Assembly (NCBI GenBank): GCA_964036665.1
Contig: OZ038527.1
Span: 27,687,901 to 27,751,900 of the forward strand
Source of the DNA: Gordius sp. MW1
Taxonomy: Eukaryota > Nematomorpha > Gordioida > Gordea > Gordiidae
Direction: 5' to 3'
Length of the DNA stretch: 64,000 bases
Numbering within the stretch: the stretch's first letter is position 1; each line of letters opens with the position of its first letter. The position numbers and the translations under genes are program-made. This document shows positions 35,901 to 47,265 of the stretch, one piece after another. Under the pieces are notes generated by a model. The model saw nothing but the letters and a program-made list of their open reading frames with translations, did no database searches and had not been told where the DNA came from.

Positions 35901-37315
35901 TAATTGTACGACTAAAATAATAATTTTTTGTCTTTAATTATAAGGGGGGAGTGAAAGAGCTATTTAATGTCATAATTTAAAAAGGGTAAAATTACCTAAA
36001 CAAAAAATACCTAAAAAAATAAAATATTAAATAAAATATTAAATAAAATATTAAAAATGATTTAAAGGAGGAGAAAAATAAGGATAGATTAAAGTTTAAG
36101 GCACAAAGTAAAATTTTGTCTTACCTCAGATATGATGAGTTACAGAAATTTTAAAATTAAAATTAGGAAAAGTTTTACAAAAATAAACTTTAATTTTATA
36201 AATGCAAGGTAAATACTCTAGTTAATATTGACAATTTTTATCGGCTAAGGGAATATTATAATTTCCTAGTATATTTTGAACGAATATTATTGTTTATCTC
36301 AGGCACTGAATTTTCAAAAATACCCAGCCCATACCTATTCTATTTAGGACAACATGGGTCTTTTATTTAATTTCGCAATTAAATATCGCACTGCCTTATA
36401 TATAATCTTTCTTAGGGACACAATATAATTAGCGTTCAGTTTAGATGTAGTAGTCGTTTCAACACAATTGTCCAATCATCCACGGACTTTTGATAAACTT
36501 TCTCAATTTGACTTTTAGGTTGTTTTTGTTTTTTGCAGCGCTAGCTTCAAATGTTATTTTAATCGCCAATTATAATAGTAAAATGTTTTTAAATACTAAT
36601 AATTTGTTGTGAATGTGATGTCGGAGCTGGGGTAAAGTCCTATGGAAAATCTAGCTGTCAAAGCTCAAGTCATAAATTTTTTTGTCTATCTAAACAAAGT
36701 GATTTTTATTTAAAAATAATAGTTTTCAATAATAAATTATCTATTAGATTAAACAATTGTTTTCATTTTTTAATTAAAAGCAGAATGTTAAACTCAATGT
36801 TTCTAAAATTAAAAAAGTAATATTGGCAGTATTATTTGTACTTCAACTTGATGGTTTGTTCATTTTTGTTGGCTAAAACCCTCAAAAAAACTAAATTACT
36901 ACTAACTATCGTAAATTAAAATTCTTATAAGTAGCAAACATTATTTGAATATAACAATATAAAACATACTTATTATATGTAATATTATTGTAAAAGCGCT
37001 TTTTAGTAATATTTGAATGTGGTGTAAATCTAATTTGAATCGCCAATCTCTTCGCGTTTCAACCACTTATCCTAGAAACCTTCAAATAATTTTGTTTATT
37101 TAACAAATGTCGAATAAAAAAATATATTTCTCGATCGCGGAATGACTAAAAAAGGTATATTTATTATAAACCTACATTATTTTTTAAAATAAAAAATTAT
37201 TTTTAATACAAATATATTATTAACGCTCGTAATAGGCTAAAAAATCAATTATGGTGGCCAGCATTAGAATCAGAGGCAAAATAATCATTTTTTAAACTTT
37301 TAGCCATAATTTTAT
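35901..37315. other. unassigned AT-rich region
   Basis: No gene. A short tandem array of AAATAAAATATT-type units lies at 36015-36058. Confidence 0.5.
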
Positions 37316-37391
37316 TAAATTTCAACAAATTTCTGGATTTAGAGGGGGCAGTTGCCCCTCCCTGCCCCCCCCACCCCTTGGCTACGCCCAT
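37316..37391. repeat. end of a GGCGTAG-type MITE
   Basis: Reads, in reverse complement, CATGGGCGTAGCCAAGGGG, a G run, then CAACTGCCCCCTCTAAATCCA. It is homologous to 55253-55310 over at least 60 bp, including the CTCTAAATCCA segment. The opposite end was not identified. Confidence 0.6.
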
Positions 37392-37615
37392 GAATTTAAA
37401 CCTTTATAGGATTAATTTTATAGATAACCTCGTATCTAATAAAAAAATTGATTCGAAATTAATAGGCTGTCATACAAGTCTTAAAAAGCCTCTGGGGGCA
37501 TTTGGTCCCCCCAGAACATTTTTTAATAAATTCATGATTTTATGTGGTTTTAGGAAAAAATCATCACGTTCGAAAAGCGAATCATATGTCCTTATCCCCG
37601 AATAACGTGTCAGAA

Positions 37616-38325
37616 ATGTCGAATTTAAAACCACCAGCTGACAAAATCCTAGCTGTTTCAAAGGGGGAGGTACCTTCACGGTGGGACGAAATCAAATTTT
37701 ATGCCAGCAAAAGTCGAGCTAAAGCCACCCTGATAATATTGACATTCACAGCCATGTCACCATTCATATTCATTTATACTTGCATCCTGGTCAGTGCTAT
37801 TTGGTTTGGACTCTCCACACTTTTGTTTTCTTTAGGTATGAAACTTCATTAAATACTAAGAAAGGTTTTATTATAAAGCTAGAGTTATTTTAAAAAAGAT
37901 TACACAAGTATTGTGCTTACAACTTTATAAAAGTTTCAATCTTTTTAAAATCACTTCACTAGCAACATTTTGAAATTAAGAGTTTAAATTATAATAATAT
38001 CAGAAACTTGAAATAGTCTGACCTTAAAAATGTTAACAGGACCTTGGGTTGTAAGTAAAACTTATATATATGAAATCTAAGTAATTTAACCCAAAATTTA
38101 AAAGATAAATTAACTATAACTGATACTATTTTAGGGGCAATATTTGTGGCATCTACATTTGGATTGCTGACACAAGTGCTAACTGTAAATTCCCTGGCAG
38201 TAATTATCAGTTTAACCATTATCCTAATTTATGCTTCGTTTAAATTAAGTCTCCTTCTCTTATACCCCAAAATCAATAACCAATCGCGGGATAAAAAAAC
38301 AAATCGCCGTAAATTTTTCCCATGA
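37616..38325 (+). CDS. small hydrophobic membrane protein, LDAF1/promethin-like
   Basis: Two exons, 37616-37835 and 38135-38325, joined by a GT-AG intron of 299 nt in frame, give 136 residues. The start MSNLKPPADKIL is followed by a short amphipathic region, then two long hydrophobic blocks at about residues 40-75 and 78-115 with almost no charged residues between, and a basic tail KINNQSRDKKTNRRKFFP. A polar N-terminus plus a double hydrophobic hairpin and a basic end is the plan of lipid-droplet assembly factor 1 (promethin/TMEM159), which marks ER sites of lipid-droplet formation. I rely on architecture, not on a strong motif, so the identity is tentative. The 3' end converges on the KANSL3 homologue 168 bp away. 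Confidence 0.6.
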
Positions 38326-38493
38326 TAAAACAGCACGTATTTACTTTGTATTATATGCAATCACGAATAAGATACGATAGTTTTCATAACAAAACACTGA
38401 TAAATCAATAATTCAATATGTCAACATAGTATTTGTTTATATTACATTCGATACATATCAAATATATAAATTTATATATACAAAAGTGGTGTT

Positions 38494-41400
38494 TTAATCT
38501 GTGAAGAGCTTTTTTAACAACGGCTTCCCAGGACTAACTTGCGCGGACATGATGGGAAATGTTGAGTGTTGAGTCTGTAGCAAACCAGAACCCTTAGATG
38601 CTAGGGCTTTAGTGTCCAAACCAAATTTTGGGGCTTTCCTAAGTCGCGGAACTTTACCTAACAAAAGAAATTACCCTTATATATAAAAATTTTATTTTAT
38701 TTTCTCTCCAATCATAATTTACATACTCTTTAGTTTAGGATTTTGCGCCGGTTTCTTGTGCGTTTTGAGGTTATTTAGTGAGGTGGTGGCTGATAGAGCT
38801 GTCGAGGTGGTCAAAGTAGTTAAGGTCGGGGCACATTGTGTCCTAGAAGAAGCTAGTAACTGAGCCAACTTTTGGTGGATGGCTTGGAAAATGAGGGCAT
38901 CAGCTAATTCTTGATTTAAGTGCACTTCGCTGGTGTGGTCATTACTGTCCGTTATCCTTAAGCAATCCTCCAACAAGCATAAATCGTCGTTGACGTGCCC
39001 TGCCAAATATTAAAGAATTTAATAAATTTATAAAATTTTGTCCGTCGTAAAGAATATTTTTATAAGATTATTCATATAATAATATTTCATACTAAACTTG
39101 GCGCATATAGACCATATTTTGATATTATATAAAAAACTAAAGATATTTAATTCAGTATTAAGATAAAATAAAGATAACAGATACACTTGATTGTTAAGGA
39201 TTAAAATAATAAATATAGCCAGGCAGAGCTAAAAAATTTCTAAGTTTTTAAATTACATATAAATATTAAAAAATTTAACCAGAACCCAACCCGGTTATAT
39301 TTTTATAAAACACAACCCGTATGCCTTAAAAATAAATTTTAACCATAACCCCCGTAATTATATCAAAAATGGGAGCTAGTGTCAATTGAATAAGTTAAAG
39401 GCGTAATATAAACGAGTTACAATTAAAATATGTGGAAAATGCATGGCAAGTTTCAAAATGTAAAAAAATTGCAAAGAGAAGGCTAAAAATTTATTCTTCA
39501 ACTCAAACTCGACCCGAGCAGACCTGCGATATGAACTGCCGGGGCATTTAGAATTTCATGAAAAGTAAACTAGGTTACAATGAGCCCAAATCCATTTTCG
39601 AGCAATCATCAACGCTTAGGTTTGGGTTAGAAGGAGGACAAATTATAGTGCCCAGTTTTTACTCATTTTTTGCTCATTGAAAAAATAAAATGCCCAGTAT
39701 AATAATTTTATGTTCAGTATTTCGATTAATTTATTCAGTTTTGTTCAAATGTTATTCAATAGCGTTTTTTAATTTTTGCCAAGTTGTTTAAAAATTGTTG
39801 CAAAATAATACGTATTCAGGTGAGGTACCCACAATCTCAAGTGCATAGATCTTAAGTTATGCCTTCTCATATGACCCTTTACAAAATTCGCTAATATATT
39901 TTGTCAAATAATAAATGAAATTCAATTTGATTTAAAGGTATAGCATTTTTTAAAATTTTACACTGATCACATCAATTTACTACTGAGCATTTTCGAATAT
40001 TTTTTGTTAAGCAATTCGTTTCAAAGAAGTGGTAAGAAGAAGGTAAATACTGAGAATTTATTAATTTTTACTGAGCGTTCAAACAACATCGGGCTCCAAA
40101 GTAGTGGGTGAAATTACCTACAACAATCACAAAGTAGTGGGTGAAATTACCTACAACAATCAGAGCTGAAGGGGAGCTCTTTTGCCTATACCTAAGCTGT
40201 TCGACGAATTTGATGGAATTAATTCGAGATATGGCCCCTATCACATAAACTACGGGGCACGTAAGCTTTTGCAAGAGTACCAAATTATTTTCCAACTGAC
40301 CACCGCCCATCTCGTTACCCAGGCTCTGGAGGAGTCAAAAGGAAAAAACATAAATAATTTCCTCGTGAAATATGTTGTTACCGTTAAACGTTTTTCTTTG
40401 AGATCTACGAAAGGAAACCCCAAGCAAACCACCGCATCTACCGTAGTTTGCAATGAAGCCTTTGGGTAAAAGAAAAAGTCAATTCACAAACAGAATTTAG
40501 TGAGATACTTGTGTGAGGTAATAATATTAAGCAAAATATGGAATTTTGATATATACTAACGTAGCAAGCCATTAGCGATGCAATGCTCCAACCCCACACA
40601 ATGACCGTTGATGTTGGATTTTGAGATTTCAACTGTAAAATTAAACGAGGAACAAAAAGTGTATAATAAATTACCTGTTTTAAATTAAAAACATTTAATA
40701 TTACTATCGTATCCCTTGATACGTGGATTCCCCATTTCCCCCAACCCCTCGTAAAACAGTGTATCTTATTCGATTAATTACAACATTTATTGTTAGATTT
40801 CTTAACATTGTCGGATCTTTTGATCTTATATCTTATACGAGAAGTACATCTGCCTATCAGAGGCATACTCACTAAGTAACCCCTTTTCCTGTAATACTTT
40901 TACTTTCTATTTAATTTCAATACGTGTGTTTGTTACTTTACCCCCCTCCCCCCGACGCGCTTATACTTATTTATTTATTTCTCCCCATATTTGATTGTTT
41001 AACGCATCAGTAATTTTAATATACGCGTGGGACCGTATTGATAATATTGATATCATTAATTTTTTCTTGTAGATAAATAAAATATATAAAAAGGACCTAA
41101 AGAAAGAATTAATTATGATTCCCCCTTTGGGGGGGAAACAAGGTTTATCCCTTTACAGCCCAATATAGTTTATTCTTTTAGGGCCCAATATATCCCCCTA
41201 TCTTTCCTTTCAATTCGCCCAAATATTTATTCCTATTCCTCATATATTAAATCCCATCCTGAACAAATATAAAGGGTTCATCGCCATATTTAAAAACAGA
41301 ATAATTACATTTTAGTTGAATTGAGACATTTCATATTATGATAAGTTATCTACTTAACATTCTACAAAAACATTGGGAAATTTGTAATTATTGTCTTAAA

Positions 41401-43931
41401 AATAGAGGCTTCAAAAATTCAATAACATGCCAAAGTAAAAGATTGGCCAAATAGAGAGCTTCAATTAAAGGCAAAATTCGTAAGTTTTAAAATGAAAGTT
41501 GAAATTAGTAATCGAAATTCTAAAGGTCTTAAAAAACATTTACATCGATTCAAACACAAGTCCCCACAACAGCCAAGTTAAAAGCGATCTTTACAAAACC
41601 AAGGAAAAATGTACTCCTCTCTTAGAAACGAGCAACGAGAACATTGCTCATTCAAACTATTTCTATGTGAAAAGATGAGATTACTTTCATAATTTTAGTT
41701 CTGAGTGCGGCAAATACGCTTCTGACAAATCGTAATGGGCTAATCTCTTGTTCACCAGTCATGTCTTCTCGTTCCTCATCAAATTTAGACACATTCCCAC
41801 TAACATATTCATTTCCAAGTCCTTCAACGCTTAAAACTTCAACGTACCAACCAGAATTTTGCATCATAAAATCTTTGATCCATCGATTGAATCGTGATCC
41901 AAGTTTATCCGTAGTTTTAGATAAATCATCAAATGGCAAAGGAGGCACTATGAGAACTATGGTTTTCTACCAATCAAAAAAATTATATTCAAAATGATAT
42001 TTTAGTCAAAAGTTTTCGAGATTTTTACATCTTTAAAAAGTTGTGATTTGGGCATTAGATTGCCAAACGTTGATACGGAGGAATTTGTGGTAGTAGTAGA
42101 AGAATTGAGTACTAAATTATGTATGAGTGAGGATATAGTTATGAAATTGCCTTTAATTTGTTCATGCATTATTCCATTGTTCATTCCTTGATTGAGTGAA
42201 GCTAAAAGATCTGTAGATGGAGAAAAGGCTGATTCTGTCATTTCCAATATAACCCAAGGAATCTAAAGAGTACAAATTTTTAATTTTTGCAAAATTAAAA
42301 ATAAATATTAGTAATTACTTTTTCTTTCAACAAACATAAGATTTCTGTGTAGGCTATGAGCAGAGATATGGGCAGCAATGATACTAAGTTGTAATGGAGC
42401 CATTTGATCAATTCAATCTCCTACAATAAAATAAAGATTCAAACCAAAAATTAACTTTTGCATAGATTTTATATAAAAAAAATAACACACTTTATGATAA
42501 TGTGATTTAACAACAAATTTTTTATTGAGCCTTTTGGTTAAGAGCACAATATACAATTGAGAATGAATATTAGTTAATTCATAAAATTAACTTTTGCATA
42601 GATTTTATATGAAAAAAATAACACACTTTTTTATGATAATGTGTTTTAACAACAAATTTTTTTTTGAGTTGGTATGTAATTTAGGAAAAATTCCTTTTGG
42701 TTAAGAGCACAATATACAATTGAGAATGAATATTAGTTAATTGATATAAAAGTATCAATATCTATTTGTAAAAAATATGCCCCATCCTAGACTTACATCC
42801 TTTAATAAATAAAGGAAATTTGCTGATTTTTAAATATAGTTGTAAGTATTATTTATCCTAACAAATATTCAAATTTTATTTCTATTTGAATTAATATAAA
42901 TAGACTAGGCATAAAAATTCCTGCTAAAAGATTTATACCAGTTAATCAAGTATGGGGAAAAATATAAGGCAATTTGACATGAAAATGGAATGATTGTATT
43001 AAACATTCCTTAAATTTTTAATATTGTTTACTACATATTTATAATGAAATAAAGCTTTTAAAACAATTAAACATTAAAATAAGAGATTCTATATAAGACA
43101 CATCAATCTTTGTTCAAAATTATTGACAACTAAAAAAATTACAAACTATTCATTTTTTGTGTAAAATATATTGTTAATTTAAATTGTTCTGCCAAAATTT
43201 CTTACACATGCACAAACTATTGCTGTAAAAAAGATATAAACACAACACATATTCAATAAAATAATTTTATGACAAATCAATGGCTATAAAAAATTTATTA
43301 CCCAATCAAATAGAATAAGTAGATTTCTAAATAGATTTGCTGACTTTTCCAAATAAACTTTTCTTTTTATCAAGTGGAATGTTCCCTAAAATAAATTTAA
43401 ATTATTTTGTATAAATATATAATTACATTGCTATAGATAATTTTTGCTTGCTGGTAATTTATGAGTATTGAAATAGACTTGTCATAAATAATTATTTGCT
43501 TGTTGCTCCAAGTAAATCTGTAAAAATTTATATTTATACCATTATAAATTACTTTATGACATTAGATTGCCAATCATTCTCATAATCACCGTCCCTATTT
43601 ATTATTTGGCTCTCTTGAATTGCATTATTAAACTTTTCTTCCAAAACATTTGGATTCGTTTTTTGATTAATATTTTCATTTACTGTAACAATATCGATCT
43701 CGCTTTAGACAGAAATAATAATGAGTTATTAAATACTTACGTATCATTCAATTTACATATTTTAGTAAAACTATCCAAGAATAAAAATTGCGTCGGAATT
43801 GAAATATAATTCCCGGGAATGTACGTTTTATCCTCAAGCACATATGAATGATCATCAAAAATGATATTTTTTCGGGATGATCCATCTAAAAGTTTTCCTA
43901 CGGTTTTTATCAATTCTTGTGAAAATTCCAT
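38494..43931 (-). CDS. KANSL3: KAT8 regulatory NSL complex subunit 3 homologue, twelve exons
   Basis: Nuclear subunit of the NSL histone acetyltransferase complex (with MOF/KAT8), carrying an alpha/beta-hydrolase-like fold. Minus-strand exons: 43931-43757, 43682-43553, 43517-43427, 43385-43302, 42420-42319, 42262-42029, 41966-41685, 40632-40561, 40459-40382, 40325-40151, 38999-38727, 38657-38494. They sum to 620 codons in frame. Hallmarks: FDDHSY near the N-terminus (exon 1), ELIKWLHYNLVSLLP (exon 5), the hydrolase-like strand VLIVPPL (exon 7), VIVWGWSIASLMACY at about 376-390, DAVVCLGFPF (exon 9) and CPVVYVIG (exon 10). The C-terminus is Ser/Thr-rich then basic. Family match is by remembered motif order. 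The first donor (43756, GTAAAT) was preferred over a nearby GTAAGT at 43740 because only it keeps frame. A 33-bp tandem duplication doubles the exon-10 donor. Vertebrate proteins are longer (about 900 residues), mainly C-terminally. Confidence 0.9.
40118..40183 (-). repeat. 33-bp tandem duplication creating a second splice donor in KANSL3
   Basis: GTAGTGGGTGAAATTACCTA occurs at 40101-40120 and again 33 bases on at 40134-40153. On the minus strand each copy contains the donor G|GTAATTTC: the proximal exon end is 40151, the distal 40118. The distance is exactly 11 codons and the frame stays open, so use of the distal donor would add eleven residues. Confidence 0.8.
42450..42746. repeat. ~150-bp tandem duplication in KANSL3 intron 4
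   Basis: The block TTAACTTTTGCATAGATTTT..TTTTGGTTAAGAGCACAATATACAATTGAGAATG is repeated head to tail (about 42450-42588 and 42589-42746); the second copy has an extra 20-30 bp in the middle. The intron (42421-43301) is otherwise AT-rich and featureless. Confidence 0.85.
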
Positions 43932-44018
43932 GAAGGAGTCAATATGGTACTTTAGTTGAAACAACGGTTATTGAATTAGTCGATGTCATGATTGGTCTAG
44001 ACTAAAGAAATTGGCTTA

Positions 44019-44179
44019 TGTTACAACGCTTGAAAGTCCGAAGAAGTCCGAAGTTATAGTTTATTCAAATATGTCATAAGATCCCAATAATGCGAAATTC
44101 ATTACATTGTCACGTGTTAATGCCGTGTTGTTTTATATAAATATGTTTAGGTAATAACATTGTATAATCATTTATTACA
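44019..44179 (-). repeat. 3' LTR of the RT-less gypsy element
   Basis: 161 bp, differing from its partner at four positions that I could see. It lies 88 bp upstream of the KANSL3 start codon in the same orientation; an LTR normally carries promoter and polyadenylation signals. Confidence 0.93.
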
Positions 44180-44205
44180 TTTCCCTTCGCTAATTTTAGT
44201 TAGAA

Positions 44206-45819
44206 CTAAATTTCTTGAATAAGCCGCCTAAGAGGATGTATTTCTCTATTTGACCTTCGAGGCCATGTACTTTCTGTAACGATATCTTCAACGCCTTCGT
44301 CATCGCAATTTATTTCGTCATCGCTCTCTTCTCTAACATTCTTGGTTGGCTGGTATCGTTCCCTTAGCTGGTCACTATGCTTTTTCACGGTTCTATTCAT
44401 CGTATCGACCACGTAGGAATAAGGTCCATTTCGCTTAAGGACTCTCCCCAGCCGCCATCCTTTTTTGATCTCATTTTTTACCCATACAGCCTGACCTGGA
44501 ATAAACTCTCTGGTAACAGCTTTGTCCCTTTGCCTGTTTTCACTTTTCTCTGTCTTTTGTTCTATGTAATTGCCGACTGTTGGTTGTATCCAATCGAGTG
44601 ACGTTTTTAGGTTTCTCCCCATCATCACTTTCGACGGTGTTCTCCCAGTTGATGAGTGTTCACTGATTCTATACCCCATCATCACGTCAAGCATACATGA
44701 CTCGGGATCTTTGGTATATTCCCTGCATGCTTGATATCTGCTCTTTATAGTTCTAATAGCTCTTTCCACCAATCGATTTGTTTTTGGATGGTATGGCGTA
44801 GATCTGATGTGTTTTATGTTTAAAGATTTGCAAAATTGTTCCATTTCATAATTTCGAAACTGAGGACCGTTGTCTGTAACGATCTGTTTTGGAACTCCCC
44901 ATCTTGCAAACCATTGGCGCATGGTTTTAATGGTCGTTGTAGTGGTGGAGCTATTTTGTAGCTGCACTTCGACCCATTTTGAATAAGAATCATCAGCTAT
45001 GCACCAAAAATATCCATCTATGGGACCCGCGTAGTCCATATGTATACGTTCCCAAGACTGTTCTGCTACATTCCATGAATACAGTGGAACTTCGGACTTG
45101 TTGCATCTGATTTTTTGATGAATTTTTACTTCTTGTGGAATATTTAATCCGAATTTTATAATCCACGGTAATCCAAACAAGGGGACATCATCTGTCCTTG
45201 TAACCACAGCTGTCAAATTATGATTAATTTTCCCCATCTGGACATTTAATAATATTTTGCCCAACGTTTCTACTGGCTGGTTACCATAAGCTTTGGGAGA
45301 CATACATTTGGTCAATCTGGGTCTGCCTATTTGTTTCCACATTTTAAGGTTGATAAGACTAATCTGAGCCCCCGTGTCATATTCCATTATGAAATTTTGA
45401 CCATTTAATTTAACCTCTATTGTGGCTCGTTTAGATAATTGACATACACGCTTGATAGAATCACCAGAATCATCATTATCATTTTCGAGAGTCATTTGAT
45501 TTAATACACTACGACAAGCTATAGCAAAATGACCTTTCTTTTGACATCTGAAGCATGTTGCTGTAAAGGCTGGACAACGAAATTTTGCATGTTGTTTTAG
45601 ACACCTTGAACATTTAAATAATGTTTTGTTATCATTCTTGTTGTGATCATTCAACTGTTTCTTAGTGTCATATTTTAGTTTAAAAAGTCTTTCCTCAGAA
45701 TCACCATTTGTCTCTACTTCAGCTCTCTCCATACATAAAGCCATATTTATAATTCTTTCAAAAGTAAGGGGCTTGCCTTCCTCATCTAGAGTATCAGGAT
45801 ATTTTGTCTTAAGTTCCAT
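44206..45819 (-). CDS. gypsy gag C-terminus, protease and integrase in one open frame
   Basis: 537 codons with no stop. Order of domains: gag C-terminal part; zinc knuckle CFRCQKKGHFAIAC near residue 88, preceded by a second Cys pair (CSRCLKQ); aspartic protease with MEYDTGAQISLI near residue 145; a short junction (about 230-245) that keeps only the last Cys of the integrase zinc finger; then the integrase core with all three acidic residues, in HMDYAGP, VTDNGPQF and NRLVERAIRTIKSR; and a C-terminal domain to the end. RT and RNase H, about 450 residues in relatives, are absent, and the deletion is in frame. The frame also runs open about 100 bp upstream of the first Met, overlapping the gag frame. 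Confidence 0.93.
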   Translation of the reverse strand: MELKTKYPDTLDEEGKPLTFERIINMALCMERAEVETNGDSEERLFKLKYDTKKQLNDHNKNDNKTLFKCSRCLKQHAKFRCPAFTATCFRCQKKGHFAIACRSVLNQMTLENDNDDSGDSIKRVCQLSKRATIEVKLNGQNFIMEYDTGAQISLINLKMWKQIGRPRLTKCMSPKAYGNQPVETLGKILLNVQMGKINHNLTAVVTRTDDVPLFGLPWIIKFGLNIPQEVKIHQKIRCNKSEVPLYSWNVAEQSWERIHMDYAGPIDGYFWCIADDSYSKWVEVQLQNSSTTTTTIKTMRQWFARWGVPKQIVTDNGPQFRNYEMEQFCKSLNIKHIRSTPYHPKTNRLVERAIRTIKSRYQACREYTKDPESCMLDVMMGYRISEHSSTGRTPSKVMMGRNLKTSLDWIQPTVGNYIEQKTEKSENRQRDKAVTREFIPGQAVWVKNEIKKGWRLGRVLKRNGPYSYVVDTMNRTVKKHSDQLRERYQPTKNVREESDDEINCDDEGVEDIVTESTWPRRSNREIHPLRRLIQEI

Positions 45820-45899
45820 CTCTAGTTGTTTAAATTTAAGGGCAAAGATAAAATGATCTCGGGCTCTTTCATCAAAGTCATGCTTGTATGCACATTTAC

Positions 45900-46256
45900 T
45901 TAAGCACTTTTTGACAATTCTAAAATACTTTCACCAGGCAATCTGCTTAAGTTCTTCAAATCTAACCTATGAGCAAAAATAGTTTTCATTGGTTGATATC
46001 TTTGATATAAGGCCTTTTCAAGATTTTCCCATTTTGCATCATTTAAAGTCATGGGATATAAAATTTCCCTCAGTTCCTTGATTATTGGTAATCCTATGTA
46101 TGCCAAAACTATCTTCTTTTTAACTATTGGACTAGATTTAATTCTTTTTATGTCTAGGATGGCTTCTAAATTGTACAGATAATCTTCAATCGAATGAATT
46201 TCTGGATTAAATTCAGCCATTGATATTCTTTTCAGTTGCTCATCCATTCTTGGCAT
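45900..46256 (-). pseudogene. gypsy gag N-terminus, frameshifted from the main frame
   Basis: 118 codons from an ATG 35 bp inside the 5' LTR, reading capsid-like sequence (ending LSRLPGESILELSK). It then stops at 45900, where the homologous reading continues in the -1 frame (KCAYKHDFDERARDHFIFAL) into the 537-codon frame. The switch point is TCAAAAAGTGC. It falls inside gag rather than at a gag/pol junction, so a mutation is likelier than programmed frameshifting. Confidence 0.75.
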
Positions 46257-46290
46257 ATATATATTTATAATAGTATTACCTCGTCGCCAA

Positions 46291-46451
46291 TGTTACAACG
46301 CTTGAAAGTCCAAAGAAGTCCGAAGTTATAGTTTATTTAAATATGTCATAAGATCCCAATAATGCGCAATTCATTACATTGTCACGTGTTAATGCCGTGT
46401 TGTTTTATATAAATATGTTTAGGAAATAACATTGTATAATCATTTATTACA
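46291..46451 (-). repeat. 5' LTR of the RT-less gypsy element
   Basis: 161 bp, TG...CA, followed outward by the GCTTA duplication. Confidence 0.93.
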
Positions 46452-46456
46452 GCTTA

Positions 46457-47265
46457 GAGAAAAAATAAGATCAAAAGTAAAGAAATGCCACAGCATAAAT
46501 GTCGTTTCCTAATTTTCTTTTGTATGTGTTGCGAAAGGCCACGCGAAATGCGAGGGCTTCAGAATTATTATTTTACATTTTTTATATAGCCATGGAACAT
46601 GTTTACCATTAAAGGCCTAAACTTTATATTGTATACTCTAAGTGATATATGACAGATTGTAGAAAGGTGTAGGCAGGCGCGTATCCGGAATTTTCTTACG
46701 AATGATAAGGGGGGGGATGAGATTTTCAAAGAGGCCGACTTCGGCCTATGTGGCCGGACCTGCTATTGTAGTAAAATAAGAATTTCAAGCAGAACCGGGG
46801 GGGGGGGGGGGTGGAGATAACAAGATGCGAGCAATACGGGCCTTGTAAGAATTTTTATATAATGTATTATATTGTTTTTTGTGTATTTTTCTCACCTTTA
46901 AATTTAATTGTTTAAAAATTATTATTGTGTGCCGGGCAGTTTGGGCATCTTGCGGACACGGCCGGGCGGACTCTTAGAAGGAGTTAAGCGGGCTCGGGGT
47001 AGCAATTTAGTTACAAATTCGGATCGAGCTGGGTCCGGGGTGAAATTTTTATCAAATCTGACCTCTAAAAAATATGAACTATGTAAAAATATAAAACAAA
47101 AACAGCCATTTCGATAAGGTTAATTTTTTTGCTTAGCGACTTTCTATCTGGAATTTCACCCGAGGCGGGAACATTATTAAGGAATTGTTAATAATGCCAA
47201 CCATCTATCAATGGAAATACTATTTCAAAAGTTTCAATCATCTTAATTTGTAGGCTAGGGTGTCG
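46457..47265. other. unassigned sequence with GC-rich patches
   Basis: No gene. 46675-46820 has a GGCGCGTATCCGGAATTTTC end, GGCC-rich hairpin motifs (GAGGCCGACTTCGGCC) and a run of 15 Gs; 46925-47060 is GGGC-rich. These look like pieces of MITE ends. Confidence 0.4.

Larger units (their letters stand above)
44019..46451 (-). mobile_element. gypsy-type LTR retrotransposon lacking RT and RNase H
   Basis: Complete ends: two 161-bp LTRs (TG...CA) and a 5-bp duplication GCTTA at 44014-44018 and 46452-46456. A candidate primer-binding site (TTGGCGACGAGG on the minus strand, 46290-46279) follows the 5' LTR, and a purine tract (AGCGAAGGGAAA) precedes the 3' LTR. Between them are gag, protease and integrase but no reverse transcriptase or RNase H. 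At 2.43 kb it is about half the length of an autonomous gypsy element. It must have moved with help from another copy, or lost RT after insertion. Confidence 0.93.

Noticed and set aside
40326..40381. Frameshift inside KANSL3 exon 9/10
   Set aside because: A 56-nt GT-AG intron explains the frame change and joins LKEKRLT to SLGNE in frame.
45890..45925. Programmed -1 frameshift between gag frames
   Set aside because: The A-run switch lies within the capsid part of gag, not at the gag/pol boundary, so an indel is the simpler explanation.
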